A stretch of 64,000 nucleotides of DNA. Origin: Halogranum rubrum (lineage in GTDB: Archaea > Halobacteriota > Halobacteria > Halobacteriales > Haloferacaceae). Position numbers and translations under genes: made by a program. Positions 9,967 to 19,328 of this stretch are shown piece after piece. Every line of letters begins with the position of its first letter. Position 1 is the first letter of the stretch. The notes under the pieces are model-generated. The model had not been told where the DNA came from and did not search any database. It worked only from the letters and a program-made list of their open reading frames with translations. The stretch lies in contig NZ_FOTC01000007.1 in assembly GCF_900114455.1 (NCBI RefSeq), forward strand, positions 122,901 through 186,900, read 5' to 3'.

Positions 9967-10106
9967 ACGCGACTTCGCACGTCCACACTCACAAACGTTT
10001 CGACGACCCGTCACGTCTGGTTCCAGTCGTCGAGACGGGGAACGTCCATCTTCCGAACAAGTGTACGACCAAACCCTTCAAACCCCCTCCACGACATACC
10101 TCACCC

Positions 10107-11600
10107 ATGCGATTCGACCGCCAAAGTGGCGTCTTCATGCACGTTACCTCTCTCCCCGGCCCGCACGGCATCGGCGACCTCGGCGACGGGGCCTACGCCT
10201 TCGTCGACTTTCTCGCCGACGCCGACCAGTCACTGTGGCAAGTCTGCCCGCTCGGCCCGACGTCCGCCGCGATGGGTAACTCGCCGTACCAAGCCTACTC
10301 GGCGTTCGCCGGCAACCCGCTTCTCGTGAGTCTCGAACGGTTGGTCGACGCCGGTTATCTGACCGACGACGACCTCGAACCAGTCCCCGAAGCGTTCGAC
10401 CCCCACGAGACGAACTACGGGGCCGTCGACGAGTACAAGAAACCGTTGCTCCGCACCGCCTTCGAGCGGTTCGAGGAGTCCGCGAGCGACGAGGACCGCG
10501 AAGCGTTCGAGGCGTTCTGTGAACGCGAGGCCGAGTGGCTCGACGGCTACGCACTGTTCATGAGTCTCAAAGAAGAGTTCGACGGCGCGCTCTGGACCCA
10601 GTGGCCTCACGACGTGAAGGTCCGCGACGAGAGCGCCCTCGACGAGTATCGAGAAAAACTGGCCGACGATATCCGGTACCGGGAGTTCGTCCAGTTCGTC
10701 TTCGACCGCCAGTGGCACGACGTCCTCGACTACGCCCACGAGAAGGGCGTGGAACTCGTCGGCGACTTGCCCATCTACGTCGCCCTCGACAGCGCCGACG
10801 TGTGGGCCGCCCCGGAGGCGTTCGACCTGAACGACGAGCACGAACCCGCCTCCGTCGCGGGCGTCCCGCCGAACGCCAACGACGACGGCCAGCGCTGGGG
10901 CAACCCGCTGTACGATTGGGAGACGTTGCAAGAGACGGGCTACGAGTGGTGGATCGCCCGACTCGACCGTCTGTTCGAGATGGTCGACGTCACCCGACTC
11001 GACCACTTCAAAGGCTTCGACGAGTACTGGGCCATTCCCGCCGACGCCGACAGTCCCGCCGCCGGCGAGTGGCGCGACGCACCCGGCTACGACTTCTTCG
11101 AGACGGTCGAAGCCAAATTCGGCGACCTGCCGTTCATCGCAGAGGACCTCGGGTTCATCGACCAGCAACTCATCGACTTCCGCGAGGAGTTCGACTTCCC
11201 CGGCATGAAGGTGCCGCACTACGCCAACTGGTGTCAGGGCGGCGACCCGAACCAACCGATGCACTACCCCGAAAACGCCGTCGCCTACTCGGCGACGCAC
11301 GACACGAACACCACCGTCGGCTACTACCATTCGCTCCCCGACGAACAGAAAGACTGTCTCCACTACAACCTCGGTGTCGACGGCAGCGACATCCACTGGT
11401 CGATGATAGAGGCCGTCTGGAACTCCAACGCCGTCATCGCGCTCGCGCCGATGCAGGACCTCCTCGGACTCGACAGTCACGCTCGGTTCAACACGCCCGG
11501 AACGGCCGAAGGCAACTGGGACTGGCGCTGTACGAGAGACGGGTTCGCCGACGACGTGTCTGGGCATCTCTCCATGCTGACGGACATCCACATTCGGTAA
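10107..11600 (+). CDS. malQ: 4-alpha-glucanotransferase (GH77, amylomaltase)
   Basis: A 497-residue soluble protein with full-length GH77 features. N-terminal GVFMHVTSLPGPHGIGDLG and SPYQAYSAFAGNPLL line the substrate site. The nucleophile Asp is in VDVTRLDHFKGF, the acid/base Glu in PFIAEDLGFID, and the transition-state Asp in YSATHDTNTT. The enzyme disproportionates maltooligosaccharides and links starch- or glycogen-type glucan breakdown to glucose. The product is cytoplasmic (no signal). It lies in the same window as two GH13 enzymes and a double GH15 protein, together suggesting intracellular alpha-glucan metabolism, although it is not in an operon with them. The start ATG at 10107 is the first in frame. 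Confidence 0.96.
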   Translation: MRFDRQSGVFMHVTSLPGPHGIGDLGDGAYAFVDFLADADQSLWQVCPLGPTSAAMGNSPYQAYSAFAGNPLLVSLERLVDAGYLTDDDLEPVPEAFDPHETNYGAVDEYKKPLLRTAFERFEESASDEDREAFEAFCEREAEWLDGYALFMSLKEEFDGALWTQWPHDVKVRDESALDEYREKLADDIRYREFVQFVFDRQWHDVLDYAHEKGVELVGDLPIYVALDSADVWAAPEAFDLNDEHEPASVAGVPPNANDDGQRWGNPLYDWETLQETGYEWWIARLDRLFEMVDVTRLDHFKGFDEYWAIPADADSPAAGEWRDAPGYDFFETVEAKFGDLPFIAEDLGFIDQQLIDFREEFDFPGMKVPHYANWCQGGDPNQPMHYPENAVAYSATHDTNTTVGYYHSLPDEQKDCLHYNLGVDGSDIHWSMIEAVWNSNAVIALAPMQDLLGLDSHARFNTPGTAEGNWDWRCTRDGFADDVSGHLSMLTDIHIR

Positions 11601-11760
11601 CTCGGGCACGCTCCCCGACTCGCACTCTCTCGTTCTCTCGCAGCCTCTCAGTTCTCTCGAATCCCCACTCTCACTCCTCGACAGCGACACCCCTGGAGTC
11701 GAACCAATCGTCGAGCGTCAGCCATAGCTATTCAGCGCGTGAAGACGGAGAAAGACAGTC

Positions 11761-11817
11761 GTGGGTGGTTGTCGGACGCGTTACCGTCAGTGGGTGGTTG
11801 TCGGACGCGTTACCGTC
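11761..11817. repeat. 28-bp perfect tandem duplication
   Basis: Positions 11761-11788 and 11790-11817 are identical, with one base between them (period 29). The second copy contains the stop codon of the small membrane protein on the minus strand; the first copy lies just downstream of that stop. Probably a recent local duplication. Confidence 0.85.
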
Positions 11818-12043
11818 GCGGGTGGAGGACGCCGTCGATGTTGACGAAGTGATCACGAGTGCCGACGTGACGGCCGGTCGCGCGGACGAGTCGCCACGTC
11901 GTGACGAACAGACTGACCAGGAGACAGAGACCGGCGAGTGCGACACCGAACGTCGACACCGTCGCGAGCGTGAGGAGTTCACCGGCCGCCACGAGGACGA
12001 AACCGAGGACTGTTCCGAACGAGGCCGTTTCGAGTGTATCCAT
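11810..12043 (-). CDS. small membrane protein with two transmembrane helices
   Basis: A 77-residue protein beginning MDTLETASFG. It has two hydrophobic helices, VLGFVLVAAGELLTLATVS and FGVALAGLCLLVSLFVTTW, followed by a basic cytoplasmic tail. No known catalytic motif and no partner gene. The stop codon lies inside the second copy of a 28-bp tandem duplication, so the 3' end may have been altered by the duplication. The upstream 168 bp separate it divergently from the MscS gene. Confidence 0.6.
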   Translation of the reverse strand: MDTLETASFGTVLGFVLVAAGELLTLATVSTFGVALAGLCLLVSLFVTTWRLVRATGRHVGTRDHFVNIDGVLHPRR

Positions 12044-12212
12044 GGTGATGTACTCCGGTACAGAGCCGTATAAGCCGCACGTTCGGGAGGCTCAGCGCTT
12101 CTCTGTGCCATGGTCGGGAGTGTCGTGTGACGGTGTTGCAGCAGGGTCGCGTGAGACAGCACAGACGGCGAGGTGACACAACGGTTTTGTCACGCCGATT
12201 CGACGAGCGAGT

Positions 12213-13169
12213 GTGAAACGGCCACTCGGATACGTGTCGCTCGTCCTCGCGGCAGTCGCCGCCCTGTTCGGTGGGTTCGTCCAAGCAGCGGCCCCGTTCG
12301 GTTCGGTCGCTGTCGGCGATACCTCCCTCGACGTCGTCGTCGCCAAAGTCCTCCTCGCCTCGGCCGTCCTGCTCGGGCTGAACGGCCTCTATCTACTCGT
12401 GACACGACTCCTCGTCGACCGGAGCGTGAGCAAGCGCCGCGCACACGACGTGCGGAACCTCTTTCGTCTCGTGTTCGGCGCCGTCGCGCTCTTCGCCGTC
12501 CTCGGCATCGTCACCGAGCAGTGGGTCGGCGTGCTGTTCTCGCTCGGTATCGTCGGATTCGCGGTGACGTTCGCGCTCCAGCAACCGCTGCTCTCGCTTC
12601 TGGGGTGGGTCTACATCATGCTGCGGCGACCCTACACCGTCGGTGACCGGGTGAAGATAGCCGAGTCGAAAGGCGACGTCATCGCCGTCGACTTCCTCGC
12701 GACGACGATTTGGGAGATAAACGGCGACTTGGTCTCGTCGAATCAACCCTCGGGACGAGTCGTCACCGTCCCGAACAGTGTGGTTCTCTCCTCGCAGATA
12801 GTCACCTTCGGCGGCGAGGGATTCCCGTTCGTCTGGAACGAGATTTCGATTCAGGTGTCCTACGAGACGGACCTCGCGTTCGCCTGTGACACCATCGCCG
12901 CCGAGGCAGACGACTACCTCGGCGACCAGATGGCGGCCAACATCGCTCGGTACCGCGAGGAACTCTCGGAGACACCGGTCGAACTCGAAGTGCAGGACCG
13001 ACCGACCGTGAACGTCGCACAGGGCGAGTCGTGGGTCGAACTCCGTCTGCGCTATCTCGTCCACCCGCGCCGCGGGCAACGAGTCAAGAACGAACTCTAC
13101 CGGCGGATACTCACTCGTTTCAACGAACATCCGGACCGCGTCGGATTCCCTGTCGGTCGCAACCGCTGA
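12213..13169 (+). CDS. mechanosensitive channel, MscS family
   Basis: A 318-residue membrane protein starting at GTG 12213, the first in-frame start giving an intact helix 1. Three hydrophobic segments (about residues 4-25, 35-60, 85-115) precede the pore-lining helix VGFAVTFALQQPLLSLLGWVY. The cytoplasmic beta domain then has the MscS hallmarks YTVGDRVKI, DFLATTIWEINGDLV and VVTVPNSVVLSSQI. The family releases solutes on hypo-osmotic shock, highly relevant to a haloarchaeon exposed to dilution. The C-terminal alpha/beta vestibule is present and ends at FPVGRNR. Single gene, no operon. Confidence 0.9.
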   Translation: MKRPLGYVSLVLAAVAALFGGFVQAAAPFGSVAVGDTSLDVVVAKVLLASAVLLGLNGLYLLVTRLLVDRSVSKRRAHDVRNLFRLVFGAVALFAVLGIVTEQWVGVLFSLGIVGFAVTFALQQPLLSLLGWVYIMLRRPYTVGDRVKIAESKGDVIAVDFLATTIWEINGDLVSSNQPSGRVVTVPNSVVLSSQIVTFGGEGFPFVWNEISIQVSYETDLAFACDTIAAEADDYLGDQMAANIARYREELSETPVELEVQDRPTVNVAQGESWVELRLRYLVHPRRGQRVKNELYRRILTRFNEHPDRVGFPVGRNR

Positions 13170-13326
13170 CCGGTGTCGAGACCGAACCGTTCACGCGGTC
13201 TACGCCGACGGTGAAGGCCGACGGTGAAGGGGCGGCGGTGACCGGAGATAACACGGGCGACTGAGGGGTGCTGGCGACCGACCGCGACCGAAACCCCGAA
13301 AGCCGCGCTCTCCGTTCGTTCGCTCG

Positions 13327-14241
13327 ATGGAAACCGGCGCGATTCCGCTGACCGACCTCGACGGCGACTTCGACCTGCAGGCGACCGTCGAGAGCGGACA
13401 GAGTTATCTCTGGGACCGAGCGGACGGCGGAATGTACGACGAGATGAGCGTCCACGGCGGCGACGAGTGGTACGAGACGGTCGTCCCGCCGCTCTCGGGC
13501 GTCTCCGACGAACAGGCCGTGGTTCGCGTGCGCCAGACCGACGGCGTACTGGAGTGGGAGTCGACGACCGACGCGGTGCCGATTCTGACGCATCTGCTCC
13601 GTCTCGACGACGACCTCGATGCGATTCTCGACGCGACACCCGACGACGGCCTGCTCGACCGGGCCTACGCCGCGTATCCGGGGATGCGCCTCGTGCGCGA
13701 CCCGCCGTTCGCCTGTCTGATTTCGTTCATCTGCTCGGCGCAGATGCGCGTCTCGCGCATCCACGGGATGCAGATGGCGCTCGCCGAAGCGTTCGGGAGC
13801 AGCGTCGAGATGGACGGCGAGGAGTACCACGCGTTCCCGACGCCGGAGCAACTGGCGGCGCGAACGGAGGACGAACTCCGTGACCTGAAACTCGGATACC
13901 GGGCGCCCTACGTCCAGCGGACGGCGGAGATGGTCGCCGACGGCGAGGCGCACCCGGACGAAGCACTCGGTCTGGCGTACGAAGACGCCCGTGAGTCGCT
14001 GACGCGGTTCGTCGGCGTCGGCGACAAGGTAGCCGACTGTGTGCTCCTCTTCTCGCTCGGGTTCTTGGAGGCAGTTCCGCTGGACACGTGGATTCAGAGC
14101 GCGATTGCGGATTACTACCCCGACTGCGAGCAGGGGAGTTACGCCACGACGTCGCGGGCGATTCGGGAGGCGCTCGGGGGGCAGTACGCGGGCTACGCAC
14201 AGACGTACGTCTTCTACTACCTCCGCGCCGGTGGTGAGTAA
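13327..14241 (+). CDS. ogg: 8-oxoguanine DNA glycosylase/AP lyase, OGG1-like
   Basis: A 304-residue protein. The N-terminal half has the OGG-N-like region (DLQATVESGQSYLWDRADGG), followed by a helix-hairpin-helix glycosylase core. The hairpin FVGVGDKVADCVLLFSLG carries the catalytic Lys (near residue 233), and VPLDTWIQSA carries the catalytic Asp (near 251), the same arrangement as the HhH motif of OGG1. The family excises 8-oxoguanine from DNA and nicks the abasic site. No 4Fe-4S cluster is seen, which argues against a Nth/MutY type. AlkA-type activity cannot be excluded. The start ATG at 13327 opens the conserved N-terminus. Confidence 0.87.
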   Translation: METGAIPLTDLDGDFDLQATVESGQSYLWDRADGGMYDEMSVHGGDEWYETVVPPLSGVSDEQAVVRVRQTDGVLEWESTTDAVPILTHLLRLDDDLDAILDATPDDGLLDRAYAAYPGMRLVRDPPFACLISFICSAQMRVSRIHGMQMALAEAFGSSVEMDGEEYHAFPTPEQLAARTEDELRDLKLGYRAPYVQRTAEMVADGEAHPDEALGLAYEDARESLTRFVGVGDKVADCVLLFSLGFLEAVPLDTWIQSAIADYYPDCEQGSYATTSRAIREALGGQYAGYAQTYVFYYLRAGGE

Positions 14242-14369
14242 AGGCGGCCGAGCGACGAGCGAAGCTATTCGAGTAACGAGTCGGTTCTGAGTAAACAGCG
14301 AGCGACTGGCGGTATCTGACCACATCCGAGCGTATTTGTACCTCCGAAGATGGGTAGGAAGCACGAACG

Positions 14370-14753
14370 ATGACGCCCCTCTCCGATACGCTCGACTCGC
14401 TCACTTCGGTCAGTGCGGCCGACCTGGTCGGCGGGTTGCTGGTGCTCTGGGTGCTGACGCTCGGTAGCGTGCTCACGAGCAGCGTCGACCCGGCGACGCC
14501 GCCGACCTGGTGGGGCGTCGCGGGCCTCTTGTTGACGCTGGCGAGCGTCACCGTCGCGGCCGTGTTGTCCCGCCAACTCACCGACGCGGGGACGCGGATG
14601 GAGACGGTTTGGGAAGTGACGTCCGAGCAGGGAGTCGAAGGCGTCGAACACGCCGCCTCGGACCCACACGTCGACGCCGACGACGCGTGGTCACGAGAGT
14701 CCGCACAGACGCGACGCGACGAGAGCGACACCCACTCGCGACACAACCGCTGA
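14370..14753 (+). CDS. small membrane protein, two helices and acidic tail
   Basis: A 127-residue protein with two hydrophobic helices (LVGGLLVLWVLTLGSVLTS and WWGVAGLLLTLASVTVAAVL) and a hydrophilic, Asp/Arg/His-rich C-terminus of about 55 residues. The next gene, 40 bp downstream, encodes a protein of the same layout (two helices, WW-containing linker, charged tail). The pair may be diverged tandem duplicates; this is an inference from layout, not alignment. Function unknown. Confidence 0.6.
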   Translation: MTPLSDTLDSLTSVSAADLVGGLLVLWVLTLGSVLTSSVDPATPPTWWGVAGLLLTLASVTVAAVLSRQLTDAGTRMETVWEVTSEQGVEGVEHAASDPHVDADDAWSRESAQTRRDESDTHSRHNR

Positions 14754-14793
14754 GGTGTCAAACTATTTGTTAGTAGCGTGCCAAGTGGCGAGC

Positions 14794-15138
14794 ATGGCCT
14801 CCGAAACGACCGGTTCGTCGCTCCCACGCGCAGTCCTGACGGGTGTCGCCGTCGCCGTACTGGTGTTTCCGTTCCTCACCGCGTTCGGTATCCTCGGCAG
14901 TCTCACGTGGTGGGCCTTCGTCGGCCTCTTCGTCGGACTCGTCGGCGTCGTGACCGCCGCCGTCGTGGCTCGGCGACGAGGGGATAGAGCCGACGGCGAG
15001 AGCGTCTGGGACGCGATTCCCGACTGGCAGTACGACGGCCGCCACGTCGAGTCCGGCGGGTTAGCGCGAGGTGAGCAGGAGAAGGCGCTCCGTCAGTTAC
15101 AGCAACGCGCAGAGTGGGAGCAAGAGCGGTCGGAGTGA
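14794..15138 (+). CDS. small membrane protein, two helices and charged tail
   Basis: A 114-residue product from the ATG at 14794 (MASETTGSS). An upstream in-frame ATG at 14755 overlaps the preceding stop and adds an unconvincing leader. Two helices (AVLTGVAVAVLVFPFLTAFG and FVGLFVGLVGVVTAAVVA) are separated by LTWW, echoing the TPPTWWG of the preceding protein. The charged C-terminus ends in an AEWEQERSE stretch likely to be helical. Function unknown. A T6 tract 20 bp after the stop may terminate transcription. Confidence 0.6.
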   Translation: MASETTGSSLPRAVLTGVAVAVLVFPFLTAFGILGSLTWWAFVGLFVGLVGVVTAAVVARRRGDRADGESVWDAIPDWQYDGRHVESGGLARGEQEKALRQLQQRAEWEQERSE

Positions 15139-15151
15139 GGTGCGGTAGGAC

Positions 15152-15164
15152 GAGTTCTTTTTTC
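15152..15164 (+). terminator. oligo-T terminator after the small membrane gene pair
   Basis: GTTCTTTTTTCAG contains a T6 run 20 bp after the stop of the preceding gene. Archaeal termination uses U-tracts without a required hairpin, so this is a plausible site. Such runs are rare in this GC-rich sequence. Confidence 0.5.
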
Positions 15165-15413
15165 AGAGTACAGTTAGGGCAGTTCGGATGAGTTCGTCTT
15201 CGAGACAGCGACGACAGCACTCGCGAGGCGGCCTACGACTGCTTGACAGGCGAGACACCACGTCCTCCCCAGCCGACTCGCTCGTGCACTCCGTTTACTC
15301 GCTCCTCCCTCGCACGAACTCGGCAGTCGACGGAGCGACTGCCAGCGCGCGCCACGGTGGGTAGTCGATTACCTGACCACAACCGTTAGGCGCGCTCGCT
15401 CCCGAGTTCGACC

Positions 15414-17735
15414 GTGGACGACATCGTCGAGTGGCTTCGAAGCCGACCGTACTACGAGGGGCAGATTCGCGAGCATCGCCGGGTCCCCGCCCGCGACCCC
15501 ACCTTCGTCGACGTCGAACTCGAATCTCGACTCGCGTCGGCGCTCGAAGACGAAGGCATCACGCGTCTCTATCGACACCAAGCGCAGGCTATCGAGGCCG
15601 TCCGCGACGGCGGCAACGTCGTCCTCGCCACCGAGACGGCGAGTGGAAAGAGCCTCGCCTACACGGTTCCGGCGTTCGAGCGGGCGATGGACCACGGTGG
15701 AAGAACGCTGTATCTCGGCCCGCAGAACGCGCTCATCGCCGACCAAGAGGAGACGCTGTCGGAGTTAGAGCGGAAACTCGGCTTCGGGAGTCGCGTCTCC
15801 GTCGCACAGTACACCGGGCGACTGAGCAAGACCGAGAAGCGGAAGGTCCGAGACCGGATGCCGACCGTCCTGCTCTCGAACCCGGACATGCTGCACTACG
15901 CGCTGCTCCCGCACAACCACCGTCTGTGGGACTGGTTCTTCTCGTCGCTGGAGACCGTCGTCGTCGACGAGATTCACGGCTACCGCGGTGTCTTCGGGAG
16001 CCACGTCGCCTTGACACTCCGGCGACTGCGACGAATCTGCGACCGATACGACGCACATCCGCAGTTCGTCTGCTGTTCGGCCACCATCGGCAACCCCGTC
16101 GACCACGCGGCACGCGTGACCGGCGAACACGAGTCGTCGTTCACGCTCGTCGACGAAGACGCGAGCAAGACTGGGCCGCGCCACTGGGTGCTGTGGAACC
16201 CGCCGGAGTACGAAGGGGGAGGAGGCGGAAGCGGTCGTCGCCGGTCGAGTCACGTCGAGACCAAGAACCTCTTCGTGGACCTCGTCGCGCAGGGCTACCA
16301 GACGCTGGCGTTCACCCGCGCGCGACAGGCCGCCGAGCGGTACGCCACGGACAGTTCGAAGGAACTCCGACAGCGCGGCGAACACGACGCCGCCGGAGGC
16401 ATCGAGGCGTATCAGGCCGCGCTCAACCACGAGCGCCGCCGCGAGATAGAGGCGGGGCTACACGCGGGCGACGTTCGCGGCGTCTGGAGTACGAACGCGC
16501 TCGAACTCGGCGTCGACGTCGGTGGACTGGACGCCGTGCTCCTCGACGGCTACCCCGGAACCAGAATGTCGGCGTTCCAGCAAGCAGGACGTGCAGGCCG
16601 CGGCGACGACCCAGCGCTCGTCGTCATGGTCGGCGGCGAGGACCAACTGGACCAGTACCTGCTGAACCACCCTGAGGACTTCTTCGACGCCGACCCCGAG
16701 CAGGCGCTCTCGAACCCGGAGAACGACCAGTTGCTTCCAGGGCATATTCAGTCGGCGGCTAGCGAGAACTGGCTCTCGACCGACGACGAGCGATACTTCG
16801 GGTCGCTGTTTCCCGGCGTCGTCTCGGACCTCGAAGCGACGGGCCGACTCGAACGCCGCGATACGGATGGAGGAATCCGGTGGACGAACGCCAGTGGGAG
16901 TCCACAGCACGAGATGAGCCTGCGGACCATCGACGACAGAGAGATAGACCTCCTCGACAGCCGTCGAAACGACGTCATCGGGTCGCTCTCGTTCTCGGAC
17001 GGCCTGCGCGACGCACATCCCGGCGCCATCTACCACCACCAGGGGCAGTCCTACGAGGTGACGGCCCTCGATTTGGACCGCGACGTCGCCGAACTGCAAC
17101 CGACGTGGGCGGACTACTACACCCGAATCCTGAGCGACAAGGACATCGTCGTGGAGGCGGACCTCTCGACGAAGCCGTTGTCGGCGCGGCCAGACGTACA
17201 GGTCAGATTCGCCGACGTAACCGTGACGACGCAGATTACCGGGTTCGAGCGACGCGACCCGAAACGCGGCGAGGCCATCGGTCGCGAGTCGTTGGACCCC
17301 CCGGCGACGACGCTCCGGACGAAGGCACTCTACTACACCGTTCCGCCGGACGTCGAAGATGACTTGCGCGAGGACCACGGCGAGTGGGGGTTCAACGGCG
17401 GAATTCACGCCGCCGAACACGGCACCATCTCGCTGCTGCCGCTCTCGTTGCTCTGTGACCGCGGCGACATCGGCGGCATCTCAACGCCGTACCACGCCCA
17501 CACCGACCGCAGTACGATATTCATCTACGACGGCTACCCCGGCGGCGTCGGCATCACCCGCGGCGGGTTCGACAGCATCGAGACGCTGCTCGCTCGGACC
17601 GCTCGACTCATCGACGACTGTGACTGCGCCGACGGCTGTCCGGCCTGCGTGCAGTCACCGCAGTGTGGAAACGCGAACGAACCGCTCGCGAAGGAACCGG
17701 CCGTGGCGTTGTTGCGGGCGTTGACCGAAGAGTGA
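15414..17735 (+). CDS. DEAD/DEAH-box helicase with C-terminal DUF1998 cysteine domain (Hrq1/MrfA type)
   Basis: A 773-residue superfamily 2 helicase starting at GTG 15414. Walker A is ATETASGKSLAYTVP (Lys near residue 79), motif II is DEIH (near 185), motif III is SATIGN, and motif VI is QQAGRAGRGDDPA. The C-terminal part carries the four-cysteine cluster CDCADGCPACVQSPQCGN typical of DUF1998, which in MrfA-type helicases binds zinc. The bacterial relative MrfA and yeast Hrq1 act in DNA cross-link repair; this role is inferred for the archaeal protein. It is a single gene with no nuclease partner nearby. Lhr-type helicases are longer and have a WH domain, so this is not Lhr. Confidence 0.9.
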   Translation: MDDIVEWLRSRPYYEGQIREHRRVPARDPTFVDVELESRLASALEDEGITRLYRHQAQAIEAVRDGGNVVLATETASGKSLAYTVPAFERAMDHGGRTLYLGPQNALIADQEETLSELERKLGFGSRVSVAQYTGRLSKTEKRKVRDRMPTVLLSNPDMLHYALLPHNHRLWDWFFSSLETVVVDEIHGYRGVFGSHVALTLRRLRRICDRYDAHPQFVCCSATIGNPVDHAARVTGEHESSFTLVDEDASKTGPRHWVLWNPPEYEGGGGGSGRRRSSHVETKNLFVDLVAQGYQTLAFTRARQAAERYATDSSKELRQRGEHDAAGGIEAYQAALNHERRREIEAGLHAGDVRGVWSTNALELGVDVGGLDAVLLDGYPGTRMSAFQQAGRAGRGDDPALVVMVGGEDQLDQYLLNHPEDFFDADPEQALSNPENDQLLPGHIQSAASENWLSTDDERYFGSLFPGVVSDLEATGRLERRDTDGGIRWTNASGSPQHEMSLRTIDDREIDLLDSRRNDVIGSLSFSDGLRDAHPGAIYHHQGQSYEVTALDLDRDVAELQPTWADYYTRILSDKDIVVEADLSTKPLSARPDVQVRFADVTVTTQITGFERRDPKRGEAIGRESLDPPATTLRTKALYYTVPPDVEDDLREDHGEWGFNGGIHAAEHGTISLLPLSLLCDRGDIGGISTPYHAHTDRSTIFIYDGYPGGVGITRGGFDSIETLLARTARLIDDCDCADGCPACVQSPQCGNANEPLAKEPAVALLRALTEE

Positions 17736-18487
17736 GAGGGAGTAGAACGGCTCTGCGGAATTGAAATGAATCTAATAATTAGCGGCGTGTAGAGGGTAGA
17801 GCGTGCCCTACCCAGTGTGTGCAGCTACCTTCGTCGGCGGTGGCCGCGTCGGAGAGTACAGTCGATGGGAGACCACGCGACAGCACAAGTGGATTGTCTG
17901 AGGCACACGATGGCTGTCACATGGTCGAAACGTGTCAGAGACGCTCCTCACCGAGAGAATCGATACATGTGTCGACGGTGGTTACTGACGCTGTGTAGGG
18001 CTGTCAGAGGCATATCAGGCACAGCAACGGGAATCGTCTCCCACACTTCCCTGGACCGAGCCTTCACCCTCGGTGTGGCCGTCAGAGCACATGTACTTCG
18101 TTACATCAGTTGACCCCAGGTAGTACCGACGGGTGACTTCGTACCCCAGTTATAAGTGAAGAGAAACCAGTCAGTGCATTCGAACTGCTAGTCTCTCCGC
18201 GTCGAGAGTCGTCGCATACTTGTTTTTAAGAGCAGTGCGAATGCACCCAGTAGGAGTATCCGTGTCGGGAACAAAGAGAGGGTAAGCACTCCGTATTCAC
18301 GGCTCACACATACACACCCTCGATTCTCGTTCTATGGTCCGCTCCAGTGCGAAGCGGGACGACGTGAGGGGTTACTCGCGTCCGTCCATACGGCGGTACC
18401 CACTGACGGCGGGGAGTGCCGTCCGTCATCCCTCATGCACGCGCACTACAGCGACTCCCCTCGACTGACTACTAGAGGTATCGACTG
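17736..18487. other. 752-bp intergenic region with inverted repeats and TATA-like elements
   Basis: No convincing gene. A terminator-like inverted repeat GGGTAGAGCGTGCCCTACCC lies at about 17794-17814, shortly after the helicase stop. Further on are CAGTTATAAGTGAAG (about 18147-18161) and GTTTTTAAGAGC (about 18223-18234), both AT-rich for this genome. The sequence GTGCATTCG near 18174 recurs inverted as CGAATGCAC near 18239. A 98-codon plus-strand ORF (17817-18113) was not accepted: its composition is Arg/Cys/Trp-rich and unlike haloarchaeal protein. The region may hold an untranslated RNA or a long leader for the HTH gene at 18488, but nothing recognisable was identified. Confidence 0.5.
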
Positions 18488-19144
18488 ATGACGGTGATTG
18501 CCGGTATCGCCATCGCAGCCGAAGACTTCGATATCGGGCAGGCCCTCTCGGCCACGAAGACCCGTATCGAACTGACGCAGTTCATCCCCGTCAACGGTCA
18601 ACTCGTCCCGTACTTCTGGAAAGAACACGGTGGTGACAGCGACGAGTTCGAAGCGGCCGTTCGAGCCAACGGGCGGGTCGCGTCGTTGACGAATCTCGAT
18701 GGGCGAGTCGACGCCCGCCTGTACCGTATCGAGTGGAACGACGTCAACGGCTTCCTCACAGCGTTACACGACCACGACATCATGGTCGAGGAGGGGCGGA
18801 CCAGCGGCGACGGCACGTGGTTCTTCCGACTCCGAGCGCCGACCAAAGAGGAGCTCTCGTCGTTTCAGAGTACCTGCTTCGACGCTGGTGTCAACCTCGA
18901 CATCCGCCGAGTGTACCACAACCCGAGCGCATCGTTCGGCCGAGCCGACCAACTATCGGAGAAACAACACGAAGCGCTCCTGTTGGCAATCCGCAGCGGT
19001 TACTTCGAGATACCACGCAGACGTTCACAGGAGGAACTGGCCGCCGACCTCGGTATCTCCCGACAGGCGTTCAGTCGCCGTTTGAAGCGAGCGCAGAATA
19101 ACCTCTTCAAAGACCTCTACTGGTCCGAACTCGCCGATACGTAA
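18488..19144 (+). CDS. Bat-like helix-turn-helix transcriptional regulator (HTH-10 family)
   Basis: A 218-residue protein with the layout of the haloarchaeal bacterioopsin-activator group. An N-terminal sensing region of about 150 residues (beginning IAIAAEDFDIGQAL) precedes a C-terminal HTH-10 domain. The HTH has the family spacing: LSEKQHEALLLAIRSGYFEIPRR, then the recognition region LAADLGISRQAFSRRLKRAQ, then NLFKDLYW. Proteins of this type are DNA-binding regulators, often of single metabolic operons; the target here is unknown. It stands alone after a long intergenic region with possible regulatory repeats. Confidence 0.85.
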   Translation: MTVIAGIAIAAEDFDIGQALSATKTRIELTQFIPVNGQLVPYFWKEHGGDSDEFEAAVRANGRVASLTNLDGRVDARLYRIEWNDVNGFLTALHDHDIMVEEGRTSGDGTWFFRLRAPTKEELSSFQSTCFDAGVNLDIRRVYHNPSASFGRADQLSEKQHEALLLAIRSGYFEIPRRRSQEELAADLGISRQAFSRRLKRAQNNLFKDLYWSELADT

Positions 19145-19328
19145 ATCGGGTCTGGGGGTGCATAGGCACCCGTCAGTCCCACCTGAATCGATGCACTCCC
19201 GTTCTCTATTCAGCACGCTTGCTGAAACCTACTCAGAAGTGGTCAGAACTCGCGTGCCGAATATAGGGCTGTATCCAACAACTCCAGGGACAACACGACG
19301 GCGATTCCCTGAGACCAACTTTCGATTC

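Noticed and set aside
12213..12444. Minus-strand and alternate-frame ORFs covering the MscS gene
   Set aside because: Arg/Pro-rich shadow frames typical of high-GC DNA; MscS has clear family motifs.
13120..14364. 414-codon minus-strand ORF over the OGG gene
   Set aside because: Long only because of high GC; composition is Arg/Val-rich and has no motif, while the plus strand has OGG signatures.
17817..18113. 98-codon plus-strand ORF in the long intergenic region
   Set aside because: Arg/Cys/Trp-rich, no acidic bias, no promoter at the right spacing.
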